64,000 nucleotides of DNA from Tetrahymena thermophila SB210 (GCF_000189635.1 NW_002476250.1:1-64000), one strand, 5' to 3'; positions 39,756 to 53,285 are shown, numbered from the stretch's first letter. Notes: generated from the sequence alone by a model not told the origin. Program-made: numbers and translations.

Positions 39756-41447
39756 ATGAGTTATTAGTGCTAAATAGGTGAATAAGGTAGTTGTAGGTTT
39801 AAAATTAATGACATATAGTCACAGTATGTTTGTTTATCTCCTCTTTGTCTCTAAAGATTAAAAATAATGTGCGATTAATGCAGCTCTTCCTAGCTACATT
39901 AAAATCATATAGTAGTAAAAATTGAATCTATTTTTTAGCAAAGGTAGTTAATGATTAACAATGAAATAAAGTATTATGCTCTAAATATATTTTAACTATT
40001 AGACTTGAAGTAGCGATAAAGCGATAAATTGTAAAGCTTTATTGATACCATTTAAGATTATAAAAAAGAAATGATTGAATCAATCGATAAATAAATAAAT
40101 ATTCAAACATAACTGGTATAGGAAATGTATAGATTGGAATCTATTACGAGTAACTACTATAATGAATAACTCTAGCTCTCTGTAAAATTAGTAGAAATTT
40201 AAATTTAAAAATTGCTGAGCCAAACGCAAATAAGTCCTAAATTTTAAATCACTAACCTAATTTAATTAGCATAAAATGATTTTCAATAATTTTCTTCAAG
40301 ATTAAACAAGAAAGACGAGCTAGAGGAAATACATGCTTGCATTACAAAAAATTTCAAGCATAAGGATTTTGAAACAAAGTAAAATGAAGATTTATTAGAT
40401 AGATTAAAGTTAATAACAAACTTTGATTAATATGAATATTTGTAAAATGATATATAAGAAAATAAGAGTGCAATAAGTATGAGATATTCACCCTAGTATA
40501 AATAATTATAGAGTTAATTATCTAGTTTTTCTGATAGCTTAATTCCTTATATAAAATATGCTAATGATACTGCCCTATTTGATCAGCTTTTACCCTCTAA
40601 GATGTTTTATGAAAATAATTTCAGAGTAATAATGAATAAATACTTCTCTTCTGGAGAATCGCTTGTGAATTTATAATTTAGATAGACTGATGAAAGATTC
40701 TTTAAAAAACCTCCCTTTTTATAAGAATTTTAATTCAAAAATCTACTGAGTTTAAGTGTCAATGTAGACTCACTGGATTTCAAAAATTTGATTATTTTTG
40801 TTCAAAATCATCCATAGCTTTAGAGTTTAGATATCCTTTTAAATGTAGATTAGTAATTAATTGCAACAAGTAATCTGCGTTCGCTATTCTCAAGCCAAAT
40901 TTTACCAAATATATAAAAGTTGAAGATTGACATTGCAAGATTGAATTTCTCTAACTCAGTTCAAATAAATGATATATATGGCTTTTTCCAACCAATCTAG
41001 CTCTTTTTAAATTAAAAAAGAAACTCTATTTAAAACTTTGAGATTGATGGGCTAATAGAATTTAACAACAGTATTGAAGAGTTTTAATCTCTTTTTTTCA
41101 ATTAGCAAAACCAAATCATGTCACACTTAAGGAAACTAACATTCTTAGTAGCAGATATTGACTTCTAATACAATTAGTAAAAAATCATGCTTAAAGACTT
41201 GCACTAGAATATATTCTCTTAAATGCCTATCCTCTAACAAATTAAACTATATAAATCAACTGAATATCTGGATATACAAAGATTTTTTTAAATGTTAAAC
41301 TAGTAGTTAAAGATTAAGACTTATCTCATAAAGCTATTAATGCTTATAAAAAGTCGTCTTAAATTTTTCCGCAAAGAAATAATATACTCAATTATTGAAG
41401 ATTATATAAGAACGATTTCAAACATGATCAAAATAAATACTTTTTGA
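39756..41447 (+). CDS. B-box-like zinc finger / LRR-like protein
   Basis: A single frame encodes 563 residues. Near the N-terminus a Cys/His set (CLSPLCLQRL, then CDQCSSSQLHQNH) has the C-x4-C ... C-x2-C ... H-x2-H spacing of ciliate B-box-like zinc fingers. The middle is helical. From about residue 310 the sequence is irregular LRR-like, with spaced Leu and Asn such as FKNLLSLSVNVDSLDF, LQSLDILLNVDQ and IQKLKIDIARLNF. No membrane helix or signal peptide. The function is unknown; this combination suggests a ciliate-specific adaptor. It is convergent with the ankyrin gene, with only about 94 bp between stops. Confidence 0.78.
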
Positions 41448-41541
41448 ATATAAATTTTCTACTTAGACTTTTTAACATAGCATTGAAAAAACAAAAATAA
41501 ATACTGATTTTAACAAAAAGAAAAAAATAATAACATTTTAA

Positions 41542-42552
41542 TCATTATTCAAATTCTAAATTTTTAAGCTTTCCTTTCTTTTCTACAGCTTTATCGTAGT
41601 CATCTACAAACTTATCAAATGCTGCTTAATCGACTGCATATAACTTAGAAAAAGCAAAGATCCATTCATCTATATTAACCTATTTGTATTATATTTATTT
41701 TTGTTTATGCTATTTTTATGTAAATTAATAAATAAATATTTTATTTACTGTTTCTTTATTGCAAACTGCACATGCTTTTATAAAGTCTTTGGCATCTTTT
41801 TCAATTCCACCATCATTAATTTACTCATCAATATATTTATTAAACCTTTTGGACTTGCTTAAATCTATTTACTTCTATCCATCAGAATCAACGTCATAAA
41901 ATATTTCCAAAATTTTAGCTTTTTATGCTGGAGGTAAAATATTAAATGCCTTTTCCTCGCATACTATATTATTCAAGAGCATCTTAGCTTCCATGTTTCC
42001 TTCACCAGGCTTTTGTCCAGATTTATTTTTAATTTCTACTGAAGCTCCATTTGTAACTAAAAAAAATATGCATTCTTTATCCCCCTTCTCACATGCTAAG
42101 TGGAGAGCAGTTTTTCCATCGTTATTTAAGACATCCAAAGGAATAGAATTACTTACTAAAAATCTTAAAACCTCAACTTTTCCATTCATAGCTCCATAAT
42201 GTAACCCATTATTTCCTTTATAAATTATTTTATAATACAAAATAATCATTATCTATTTCAGCAAAATTTAGGCAATATCGCATTAAAAATAAATATTTTA
42301 ATTAATTCTAAATATATTTTATGCAACAAAAATGGAAGATAATTACCATCTTAATCTTAATAATCTACACTTGCACCATTAGAGATTGACTTTTTAGCTT
42401 CATCTACACTGCCTAATTCATATTAATAAAACAATTTATCTCATGAAAATGAATGTATCTATAGTAGTTATATTATCTCAGAAATGGTTTAATAGTAAAT
42501 ATATACCATTTTAGCAGGCAGAAATAAGATTTTCATTATGGAATGAATTCAT
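41542..42552 (-). CDS. Ankyrin-repeat protein with C-terminal EF-hand-like region
   Basis: Four exons (42552-42507, 42439-42347, 42215-41749, 41679-41542) give 247 residues. Ankyrin repeats are clear: NNGLHYGAMNGKVEVLRFL, then DGKTALHLACEKGDKECIFFL and GASVEIKNKSGQKP. The C-terminal third resembles an EF-hand pair. YDVDSDGQKQIDLSK is a good calcium-loop candidate; the second (VNIDEWIFAFSKLY) keeps the exit helix but its loop residues are poorer. The protein could couple Ca2+ to a binding partner. The first exon is only 46 nt and is the least certain part. Confidence 0.82.
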
Positions 42553-43064
42553 AACTATGCTTTAAAATTTAAGGTTCCTTAATTTGAATACTACTGCTAC
42601 TGATAAGAAACGTTTATGTTTGCCTACTTGCTTATATCTTTATTTAAATAAATTAAGATTTTTATTTAATTATTTATTATTTTATATAATTAAAATATAA
42701 TTTACGACGATGTATCTAAAAATCAACCAATCCAAATCATCTATCAGTATTATCAATATTTTATACAGAAAAATCAAACAATATTAATTTATATGAATAT
42801 TTCACCATAAAAACTTACTTATTTTTGAAGTCAAAAAAAGTTGCAAAAAAAAAAACTGATAAACTCTTGGCTTATTTTTTTATAGTTAAATTAAATTTTA
42901 ATATTTTTTTGAATTAGTTTAATTTATTTTAATAATCTAAAATTACAAGAATAAAATAATACATTTTATTTAATACATTAATCATTTTTTTATTTAAAAA
43001 ATGTATTAGCATTCTCTAAAAATGAAAATAGAGATGATTTTATTTTTTTAAAAACTGAGCAAGA
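42553..43064. other. Intergenic spacer
   Basis: About 510 bp, very AT-rich, between the WD40 gene stop and the ankyrin gene start. No gene seen. Confidence 0.5.
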
Positions 43065-45367
43065 TCAAACTTAAATGACGTTTACACAGCAATCACTAGA
43101 GCAAGTAAAAATTTTTGTCTTCTTCCAAACTAATCCCTCAATTCCTCCCATGTGAATTTTTTCTGAATATTTAAATTACTTTTCAAGTAAGTCGTAAATA
43201 AAGAAATATCCATTTTAAGAGCCTATAGCCACTCTTGTTCCACCCTTATTATTTTAAATTATACATATTAATAGGATATTATTTATAGATTATAAACTTA
43301 ATTTACATCTTCCAAAGCTAGATATGTCAAAGTATGCCATTCTCTTACGAAAGAAGTACTGAATTCATGGATAAGTTCAAAATTATTTAATGGGTTGTAT
43401 ACTCTAATTGTTTAATCATCAGAACAAGAAATAAATACTTCTCCCAAAGCTTCATTCATTTTCTAATAATTTTAAATAGTATATTTATTTATTTTACAAC
43501 TTTTATTAAATTAAATGAGTTATTATTATTTTTTTTACTTTCCAGTCAACTGAGGTAACTGCAAGTGTATGTCCTTTTAATTCATGAGTTTGCAAAGGTT
43601 GTTTGTGTTTAAGATCAAATATATGAACTGTTTGATCTTCACTGCAAGTAGCAATTTAGTTTGAATTGTTACAATTCCATATACAAGACCATATTTCTGC
43701 AAAAATATCTAATGATCCAAATCTATCTGAAGAATCTTATGGCATATGACCATAGAATACAGTTTTTGTAATCATGTTTTATCCAAAGTTATCTTGGAAA
43801 ATAGCAAATTGACCTTCAGTAGTTGCTGCAAGTAAATACTAATTTTCATTATCTTCTGTTAAAAAATAATTAGATATAAAACTAACAAATTAATAAAATA
43901 AAGAATACGCTTAAAACGCAGGCTGGTAATTGAACCTTTAAGATTTGCAATAAGTTATGGCTAAGTTGTATAATCTTAAAAATACCATCTATAGATGGAG
44001 CCTTCCATAGTACCTATTGCAATAGACATTCCACTATCATCCCAATCAAGAGATCTTATTCCACTTAGCACACTTGTCTAGAATAGAGCATCATTATCAA
44101 CACAGATATAGGCAGGATAAATATAAACATTACCTAAAAAATCTCCAACTGCTACCATTTACTCTGTTGGATTTGTTGCCAACCCACAGCAAGTTATATT
44201 CATTCCTGAAATTGTGCGACAATCTTTTAAATTCTGTAAATTTTATTAAATAAAGCCACCTTCATTTGAAGCAAACAAAAAATTGTTAAATAATTTAATA
44301 TAGTAATTTTCTGGATGAGCAGCGCGAGATTTAAGTACCTGCACTGAATATCCATCAAATTAACCTTCCTTATTGCCAATTAGTTCATTAGGTAACTCTT
44401 TCTCTTGCAATCTATTGCAATCGATATAGAGTAAATAATTGCTTGCAGGTGATAAAAGTAGAGTGCTTTTATCTGTATATGTCAAAGTCATAATACTACC
44501 TTTACCTCCTCCTATGTTGGTGAAGGTTAGGATCTTAAGTGACTGTAAATCTATGATGATTAAATGTCTGTCTTAATATAAATATGATCCTGTTGAATTT
44601 CCATTACTAGTTCCAGAAATTAAATCACAAACATAAGGGCAACTTTGTTAAAGAGTCTGTTGCTTTGTATTTAAATCAAACTAAATCAAATCATAAAATC
44701 TACGATGATGTTTTGAAACATGTTTTTTCCCTTTTTTTTGCTTTTTAGCTTGATCTTATCCTTCGTCTTGCATTTTCTACTAATTTTCATTTTATTCTTT
44801 ATTTGGCTCATTTAGAACAAGCTTTTCTAAAAATGTAACCAACAGCCCATTTTCAGTGAGAGTACCAAAGCGATAGCGTCCGACTATTTCAAGATGAATA
44901 AATTTCTCAGTATCTTAAGTAGGGCTATTCATCAATTCTTCAAAAAGGTAAACTAAGGTTATACCTTTCTAATCTTTATACTCTTCACAAGAAATACTTA
45001 AATATTAGTTGTTGACACTAGCGTGACGGACTATTCTACCTTTTGTTTGGAACTTTCTGAGGACATTTAATCCTTTTCTGTCAAGAATACTAACTTAGCC
45101 ACTATAAGAGATACTTATGATGTACATTCCGCATTCAAGTAAAACAAAAATAGAGTCATTATTTGTTTGCACTAACCCAATTCTTCTACCTCTTTTTATA
45201 TCCCATTTTGCCATGCATACACCTGCTGGAATTAAGGCTTCATCCTCACTTAGCAAGATAATATTATCATATCTAACTCCACCAAACCCAAATGTGTGAA
45301 TGTTAACAGGAATACTTTCAGGGTGGGGCTAGTATTTCCCACTTGACATGTTATTTTCTATATCCAT
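43065..45367 (-). CDS. WD40-repeat-type protein
   Basis: Four exons (45367-43909, 43855-43539, 43462-43307, 43244-43065) give 703 residues. The C-terminal half has WD-like blades: IRSLDWDDSGMSIAIGT, IWSCIWNCNNSNQIATCSED, HTLAVTSVDWK and LVWKKTKIFTCSSD. The N-terminal half also reads as beta-blades (GRRIGLVQTNNDSIFVLLEC; GQVSILDRKGLNVLRKF), so two propellers are plausible. A Lys/Gln-rich insert with KKQKKGKKHVSKHHRR at about residue 230 breaks the first one and may be a nuclear or nucleolar signal. No catalytic residues. WD proteins scaffold complexes; I cannot assign the family member. Confidence 0.85.
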
Positions 45368-45895
45368 ATTTCAATAATAAATAAATTTCAAAAATATACT
45401 TTTTAATTTTTTTTAATTCTTAATAAAATTTTATTTTTACTGATAATTTTTTTAAAGAAGATTTTTTGTTAAAAATCATTAGATTGTTTATCAGATCCCA
45501 CTATTTCTGACTATATGCTTATTATTTATACGTCTATATCATAAAATATCTTTTCAGATTTATATAGTTCTGATCTAAATAAAATCAAATATGAAATAAA
45601 CTTTTTATGAAATTATTCATCTGGTAGATTTTTTAAATTTTTTAAATACATTTTTGTTAAAAATATCCTTACAAAAATAAATAATTTTAAAATAAAAACT
45701 ATGTTTAAATGTAAATATGTAAATAAAATAAAAGTATGATTTGAGAATTCAAGCCGAGAGGTAAATGAATTTTAAAGAAATATGTACAACATACAGATGG
45801 ATGGATATATTTATAATTTGTTTAATAAAATCAAAATGAAGAATAGAAATCAAATAAAAATATTTCTTGATTTTTTTAATTGAATACAAAAAAAA
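45368..45895. other. Intergenic spacer
   Basis: About 530 bp of AT-rich DNA; no gene or repeat seen. Confidence 0.5.
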
Positions 45896-47224
45896 TCAAA
45901 TCTAGCGGTAGTTACAAGTTTTATCGTTTTATAGAGAAGAATCGGTCATTTTATCCACATCATCAGAGCAGTTTTAATCAATAAACTTTTCTTTGAATAT
46001 CTCTGCTTGCAGTGTATATTAAATATTTTCATGAGGAAACTACTGATTAAGCTCTGGAAATGTATATAATTGTGGACTTTAAGATTACTGTTCTCTTAGT
46101 GACAAAATTTATTTTATTGATGAAATGGAAACATCTAAAATCATCACCCTTGCATAAAAGTCCAAAGGGTTATTACGATCTACATAGAAATCACTCATTT
46201 TGAATGTTTCAATAGAGACATCAGCATAAAAGCATATATCGTCAAAAGTAATGAGCCTCAATTACTTATCTAATTTTTTCCTATTCTACTTTTTAGGAGG
46301 AGTTCCTGTTCTAAATCTTTATATTGTGTCTAACCATTCATCTAAAAATGTCTTTCCCAAAAATATTTCACTTTCAAAATCAAAAATTTCATAATAGCCA
46401 TTCTTAGAGTAAATGTATTATAATTCTTCAAGAGATTTACCTAGAAGAAAACCTAATGACTCGCTGAATATAGCTCTATGAAATATATAATCAAATGTAG
46501 CAAAATCAGGGCCAGAATGCACTGCAAAATAAATAGCTCCTTCTTAGGTTAGCTAAGTATAAATACCTTGCATATATTAATCGAATAAATCTCTTAAGTA
46601 GAAGTATTATCTTTACATCATTGGCTAAGTTACTAGTTATGTGAAGTACTGAGTTAAGTAATCACCAATCCACTAGTTTTGATTACTAACTCTCTCTATA
46701 TTTTCCATTAGAGAGTGAATAGATTAGTCAGGGTAAGACTTATATCTTTATATTTGAAGTCCTATTGTTTTATCACTTGAAGAAGGCAGAATTTGTTATT
46801 CTAATTTTAACATCAAAGTTTTTGAGTTTTTATACACAATTGAAATAGGCCAAATTTTGCAATAATTCCATAAAGAGTATCTATCTTCAAAAAAATCTGA
46901 ATTCTTTTTCTAAAAATCAATTAAAATGTCTCCGTGCATATAAAATAGTTCACTACTTTTAATGAGCTTGGGGTTTGGTATATTCATGTATGAGTAAGCT
47001 ACTTCCTTTTTCTTCTTTTTCTTCTTCTTTTTTTAGATGATTTATTTAACATCTGAATTGTCGTTTCTAAAACTTGGCGATACTTAAATTGCATCTTACT
47101 GATTTTATGTAAAATAATTTTGAATATCATCTTCTATCTAAATTATTTAATTCTATGCAGGATAAATCTAATTATTAAAATCGTTCTAGTTATTGCTAAC
47201 TTAGATTGTTTAATAGGCTCTCAT
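45896..47224 (-). CDS. Unknown protein with polylysine run
   Basis: A single exon encodes 442 residues that I do not recognise. The N-terminal 75 residues are Gln/Asn-rich and end in nine consecutive lysines (KKKKKKKKKE). The rest looks like one globular domain with conserved-looking aromatic and Trp residues (YSLWNYCKIWPISIVY, NQWIGDYLTQYFTQ, GAIYFAVHSGPDF, EIFLGKTFLDEWLDTIQRF). No signal peptide or membrane helix. The lysine run could be a nuclear signal. Normal Gln usage of TAA/TAG and absence of in-frame TGA over 443 codons make it a real gene. Confidence 0.78.
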
Positions 47225-48046
47225 TGTTGATATTTTATAAATAAATTCTTTTTGCTAATATTAATTTAATTAATTAATTAGATGGAAATTAATTTTATGT
47301 TTAATTAATTTCTAAGTATTTCTAAATTATTGAATGTCTTGTTATTTTATTTGGGTTACTACCACCATTGAAATGCCTTAACTTTATTAAGCACCAAATA
47401 AAATCTGTTCTTATTTATGAATCACTTTTCTCTTTATTTGAGTTTATCATGTAATCTATAAATTTAACTAAAGTAATTGAATTTTTTTTAATTTATGTTT
47501 TTTCATTTTTTAAGGCATAAAATTTTTTTAATTTGAAATAATTGGCATTAAAAAAAGCCTATTTATTCTTATTTTTACATTTTTTTTTAGCAAATAATGA
47601 AAGAGCAATTTATACATGTTTTTTGTGTTTTGAGTTTTGAAAATGGTATAATTTATGGTAAAATTAATCAAGAAAACTCCTTCTTTTAAACAACGATTAT
47701 TTTTAATTGTTAATATTTTCAATCGAATTAAAACATTTTTCATCATAAATAGTCATAAGATTATTTTCATATTTTTTATAATTTCTAACCTTAGAATTTT
47801 TTTGATTACTTCTTTACTTTTATTATATTTTTTTGAATAATTTAGTTTCTTTAAATTACAAATATCTTATCTCTGAGCTAAAAAAGAATTTATTGCTTTA
47901 TTTTTACTAATTTTCAAATCAATTTTAATTAAAAAATTTGCGGTTCATGAAGCTTGATCTTATTTATTTTGAATATTTATTACTAAATTTTAATTAAATT
48001 AGGAGTTAAAATAATAATATAGTTTTGAATTTGAAATTAGTTGAAA
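47225..48046. other. AT-rich intergenic DNA
   Basis: About 820 bp between divergent genes. Short hydrophobic frames on both strands (47528-47840) are what AT-rich DNA produces by chance. Confidence 0.5.
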
Positions 48047-49990
48047 ATGAATACCGTATTTACTTCAGATCTTACTATTAATCAAGAAATGGTCACATAA
48101 TATTTCTCAACTTAGCTCATATTAAAAGAGAGGATAAACTATTTATAAAGTTATGGAGATAAGATTCTTTCTATAAAAATTGGATAGCAATTTTATATTT
48201 ATACAAATATTGATAATTTATAAAATTCGCTTAAAAAAACAATAAATGCAAATGAGCTTTTAATCTAAATGTTTAAAAGTAATGAAGGCTGTATTTTGTT
48301 GTAGGAGGTTTGCTAAGCTTCAAAAAATTTAAAAATTATTGAAATCTAAGAACTGAATTTTTTAAGCAATGATCTAGTAGATTTGCTTAAAAATTAAGAT
48401 TAATTACAATCACTCGATTTATAATTTGCAGTTCATAGCCAAGAAATGAAAAAATAGGTGTAAGACTTTAAATATCTCTGCGATAGCTTGCCTGATTTTA
48501 AAAATTTGTAAACTCTTAAAATCACAATTTAAAATGTAGATGCCTCTAGCTTTTTCGATTCATTTAAAAAGATATCGCAATTAAAAGAATTGCAATTGAT
48601 CTTTGAAGAACAAAAAATAGTTTAAAAAAGATTTAAATAATTGCAAGATAATATTGTTTCTTAAAATCAATTAAAATCTCTCATGCTATCTTTTATAGGA
48701 TGCACAATACCTGAAGAGTCTGCTTATGGATTTTTTACAGCAATTAAGAAAGCTGGTTTTAATTTACTGCAATTTGGCTTTGCTGCTTCTTTTAAAGCTG
48801 ATGAAAAATTATTTTCTTTAATCTAGTAATTTATTTCTTCACAAAAGGAATTAAATATACTTGAGATTTCAGGATTTTTATTTAAAGATAAATTGCTTGA
48901 ATCTTTTAGTAAGCTATTAACAACTCGTAAAACTTTATAGAACCTCACAGTAGACTATTATGGTAACAACTTAAGGAATATCTCATTAAGTTAATTGGCA
49001 ACATCTCTTTCAAAGTTAAAAGAAATTAGGAATCTTAAAATCTTATTTGATGAAAGTACATTTTCAGGTGAGTCAACCATAGAATTTGGAGAAGCCTTAA
49101 AAAGTTTGCCAGAGCTTAAAGATTTGAGATTAGAATTTCCAGGCAGGCTAAGAGAGGACTCTGTTTATGATTTTTCGAATCTGATTGCAAAGTGCTAGTA
49201 ATTAAGTTATCTTTATATTTATTTTTCTAGATATGGACAAACCAACTTTGTTGAAATTGTTTCAGAAATTGCAGGATAGACCATTTTCAACAATAAAAAA
49301 TTGAAAATAAGGTCAACACAATGCAGTAATGTCACATTTTCTTCGGGATTTTACAATTATTACTTGGTTCAGCTAGTGATTGGTTATCATTTCCATAATA
49401 TTGAGTATTTGTAAATAAAATAAATACCCTGCCACAAATCAGATTTAGACTTTTAGTAAAAAGTAAAAAATTAGTTATAATTATTGATAGAAAAATGCAA
49501 TTCCTTAAAAGCAATTATTTATTCAACTAGTTCATACTAGTGTATTGATGAAAAAATATATAATTTGATATAAAACAATATTAAAACTTTAGAAATTGTT
49601 GAGCTTTATCATCATATTGATGATAAACTATTTAAAATATTGACAAATTAGCCAAATTTATTGGTATTAAAATTTGTGCCTCTCTTCTATCTATCAGTCA
49701 ACTTAGATCTCTATTTTAAGGCATTTCCAAAGTTGTTATCTATTTCTACCAACACTGTTTAATTAGAAATAGATTTTAATTAAGCTCTCTCTTATTTTTA
49801 AAGTGATGCTTTGTTAGAAAATATTAGTGACACATCAGCAAAAAAAAATGATTTAAATGCTTTAGTGTATGAATATACAATATTTAGAAAGAGGACATAA
49901 TTATCAATAAATACATACATAAAATATATTAAATAGCATTTAATTTATAAATAAGATTTGTCTCATTTTGATTTATGGTGTGATCTTTGA
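48047..49990 (+). CDS. LRR-like protein (ciliate-specific)
   Basis: A single frame encodes 647 residues and uses TAA/TAG freely as Gln. The protein is built of irregular leucine-rich segments: LQSLDLQFAVHSQEM, LKELQLIFEEQ, LKEIRNLKILFDES, LPELKDLRLEFPGR and IKTLEIVELYHHI. This is the loose LRR style common in ciliates. No signal peptide, zinc site or membrane helix. The function is unknown. It is the first of a group of related-looking sequences; those downstream are fragmentary. Confidence 0.78.
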
Positions 49991-50685
49991 ATTTTAAATA
50001 AATTTTACATTAAAATTAATATGTTTTCTCAATTTTTATTTTTTTATTGCATATGTAAAACAAACAACTAAAATAATAATATTAATATCATTTCAATATC
50101 AAAAATATTTCGTTTATGTTTTCATAGAACATTTATTTATTAAAAATATATTTTTTATGAATGAACTCTCAAAATCTTTTCAAAATGAAAAATTAGAAAT
50201 ATACTTCAATAGTTCTTTTTATTCTTTTGGTATATTTTAAAAATTTTTATTAGAATAAAAACATTTTAGAATAGTTGTACGTATTTTAAAATAATACTTT
50301 TGTTTATAAATATCATTAAACATGCTTATTTTTTTGAAAAATGTTTTATTTTAATTATATTAAAAGAATAAACATTATTTAAATGAAATATACAAAAGAT
50401 GGCTTTTATTATGATTTTACTATTCTAAATATTAAAAAACAAAAAAATATTATATTCAAAAGTTTAAAATATATTTATAAAATAGTAGTCACTCGGAGTA
50501 CTTAGTTTATAATTTTGAGACTTCATCCTTCTCTTGTTTTCCATCTCTAAATAAAAAATTTTTTAATAAATTGCTTTGAGTTAGAAGATATATTTTACTA
50601 TCAGAAAAATAAGTATTTTTAATTTGCTAAAATAATAATAAAATGAAAATTCAGAAATATTTTTATTAGAGTTGAAAGTATAGGC

Positions 50686-51531
50686 AGATTGCAAAAATTT
50701 AGGAAATTTTTACCTATGTTTGGTAAAATAGCAAACCAAGTTAGCAAAAATAAAATTCATTATAAAAACATCTTTGATTTTGTAAAGGTTAAAAAATTGA
50801 AGAATAAATTAAATACTTAACAAAATGTTGGCCAGTATGATTTTGAAGAAAATAGATTATTATCAACGAATGTAAACAAGATTTTAAAAATTGATTGGCT
50901 TTTCTTTAAATTTTTTGGTAGTATTTTTATTATTGATACTCTTGTAAAAAGAAATAAAAATCTAATTAAATTGAAAAAACTGAATTTAGTAATGCATGAA
51001 CAGAGAGAATTTTATTTGTTAGATTATTTAAATGATTTAATGAGTTTAGAACAATATTTAAAAATATATTTGGAAAATCTTTGATAAATAAATAATACAT
51101 ATTTATTTATTTATAATTTTTCGCTTTCTATTTTATTTATTTTACTTCTTTTTTCAAATTAATAATTCCAATACAATTTTCAATTCATTCCAAAATATTT
51201 TTTTTCTAAGAAAGATTATAAAGTAGAGATGATTTCGTATGAATCATTTCAAGAAATATTAATTGACAGTAATAGATTAAAGACTTTGGAATTAAGAAGT
51301 AACTTGGTATTATCGCTGATCAAAATTAATTTTTTATTGATCAGCGCTATTACTCTAAATCAAACTAACAGATTAATTTAAGTTGTTAATAATATATCTG
51401 ATATAAATAAGTAAACCTTTTTTAAACAATTCTACCTTCATCGATATTATTTAGGTGATTTGATGAGGATTGGAAATGAAAATTTAGATCTTGTGATACA
51501 ATTTATTGATATGATAGCACAAAGATGTTGA
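50686..51531 (+). pseudogene. Fragmentary LRR-like sequence
   Basis: Two open stretches in the same frame, 50686-51084 (TGA) and about 51190-51531 (TGA), encode Leu/Lys-rich sequence with LRR flavour: LIKLKKLNLVMHEQREF and DSNRLKTLELRSNLVLSLI. No in-frame ATG precedes the first 10 codons, and no GT splice donor joins the parts. CAA/CAG outnumber TAA/TAG here, unlike intact neighbours. It is most simply a decayed relative of the upstream LRR gene, but an unrecognised multi-exon gene is possible. Confidence 0.4.
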
Positions 51532-52809
51532 AAATAATTTAAATTAATGAAAAATACAATTAACAAGTATTAATAAAATAAATATAGATAAATTTTTAAT
51601 ATGAGCTTTTAATTAATATTTAGTTTTTCTTATTTATTTTGTTTTCTAAAATTAATAATCAACTTCTAAGAAAAATCAATCTTGCTAATTAATTAATTAT
51701 TTTTGAGAAAGACATTTGCATATCAAACAAAGCATTCTTTGATAATTAATATTACGAAAAAAATTAGGATTTGATCTTTTCTTTTCAAAACTCACCAATT
51801 AAAGCAAGCTAAATATATCAAAATGCTAAATCATAATTTATCAGAAACAAATTATGATTTATCTTTATAATCTTAATAACTAAGATACCAAATTTAATTA
51901 CTACCAACTAATACTTTTCTAATTTTATATTTTAAGTTCATACTCATAATAATTTATAAAGTTTTACGATGAGCGTTGACTAAAATATCTCTTTTTAAAG
52001 AACCAATTTATTTTGATCTCCAGATTTCTTTAATTATTAATTATGATGGCCTAATATTTTTAGTGATATATTATTTTTAAATTGCATACAAATGATGATA
52101 ATTTTACCAATCAATAATAAATTATTTAGTACATACCAACTCAATAAATGATTATGAAAATTGCATAAAAATCCATGCCTTTTTGCAAAGGTTTTCTTTT
52201 TTAATAATTTAAGGCCAGTCAAGCTATATTTATCTATCAAATGAAAACTCTCCCACACATATAAATTGAATATTTTAGTGATATTTCATCTGAATCCTCA
52301 AACAAATATATACCAGTCGTTTATATATAAAAGAAAGCAAGCTAAATTAATTAATAAATAAATAAAAGCTGAATTTATTGATTATGTTTTTTTTATTATT
52401 TTATTTGATATAATTTAAATCGAAAGGTAAATAAAATGATTAATCAAATTTCAATTTTACTTTTTTGTTAGTATAAAAAATAATTTTTTGACAGGCCCTC
52501 TTTTAAAAAGTGTTTTAGAAAATAAATGGTTTTTAATTTAGATTAATTTATTTTTAAAAATAATTAATTGAGATTGAAAATTTTCAATCTTGATTATATT
52601 TCAACCAGCTCTAATGCTCTAATAGAACTATCGACATTAAGCCAAATATCATATATAGTAACAAATAGTTGGGTCTATTAAAAATCAAGCAGAACAAAAT
52701 TCACTTCCACTTTTCAAAACGAGGAAATAAAATTTAAGTATTGTTTAGTATGAAGAAGCTTAATAGTTTATTTTTTTTTGCATTAAAACTTTAAAATTTT
52801 GTATTTTTG
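51532..52809. other. AT-rich intergenic DNA
   Basis: About 1.3 kb with no gene that I can support. The minus-strand frame at 52037-52258 has no coding signature. Confidence 0.45.
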
Positions 52810-52824
52810 AAAAAAAATTAATAT

Positions 52825-53285
52825 AGAAAGTCGAGTATTTAAAGAAAGATACTAAGTTTTTGACTTATTAATTAGCTTTACTGAAATAATTGGAGTATTT
52901 TACAAATAGAAAATTAGATTTTTTCTTTTACTAATTTATTTGATTTCAAAAATAATTACAAGATCATAATTTGCAATACTTCCCGCAAATTTACAAGCGA
53001 AATAAGTAAGTCTAAATAAATAGCAGAATAATTGGCAAGTAAGATTTTTTGCTAAACTGAAAAATCTTAAATTCAAGCAAATTGTAAGAATCTAAATATT
53101 TATCTCGATTTATTTATTCAACAATAGCAAAAAATTTCTTAAACCTTTTTATTGGAGTTTGAAGAGCGTTCTAATTCAATTTCACTAAAATAGTCTCTAA
53201 TATTTAAATTTTTGTGAGGGCTTTTTTTAATTTCTTATATTCATTATTTTTCTAGATGGAAATATACTATATCATTGTAATCTCT
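52825..53285 (+). pseudogene. Possible second decayed LRR-like fragment
   Basis: About 150 codons are open on the plus strand, with Lys/Leu-rich, LRR-like wording (FFAKLKNLKFKQIVRI, QFHQNSLQYLNF). There is no ATG at the start and the composition drifts to chance-like at the end. It resembles the fragment at 50686-51531 in style. Weak evidence. Confidence 0.25.

Noticed and set aside
47528..47840. Two hydrophobic ORFs on opposite strands
   Set aside because: They mirror each other over AT-rich DNA and look like chance translations rather than membrane proteins.
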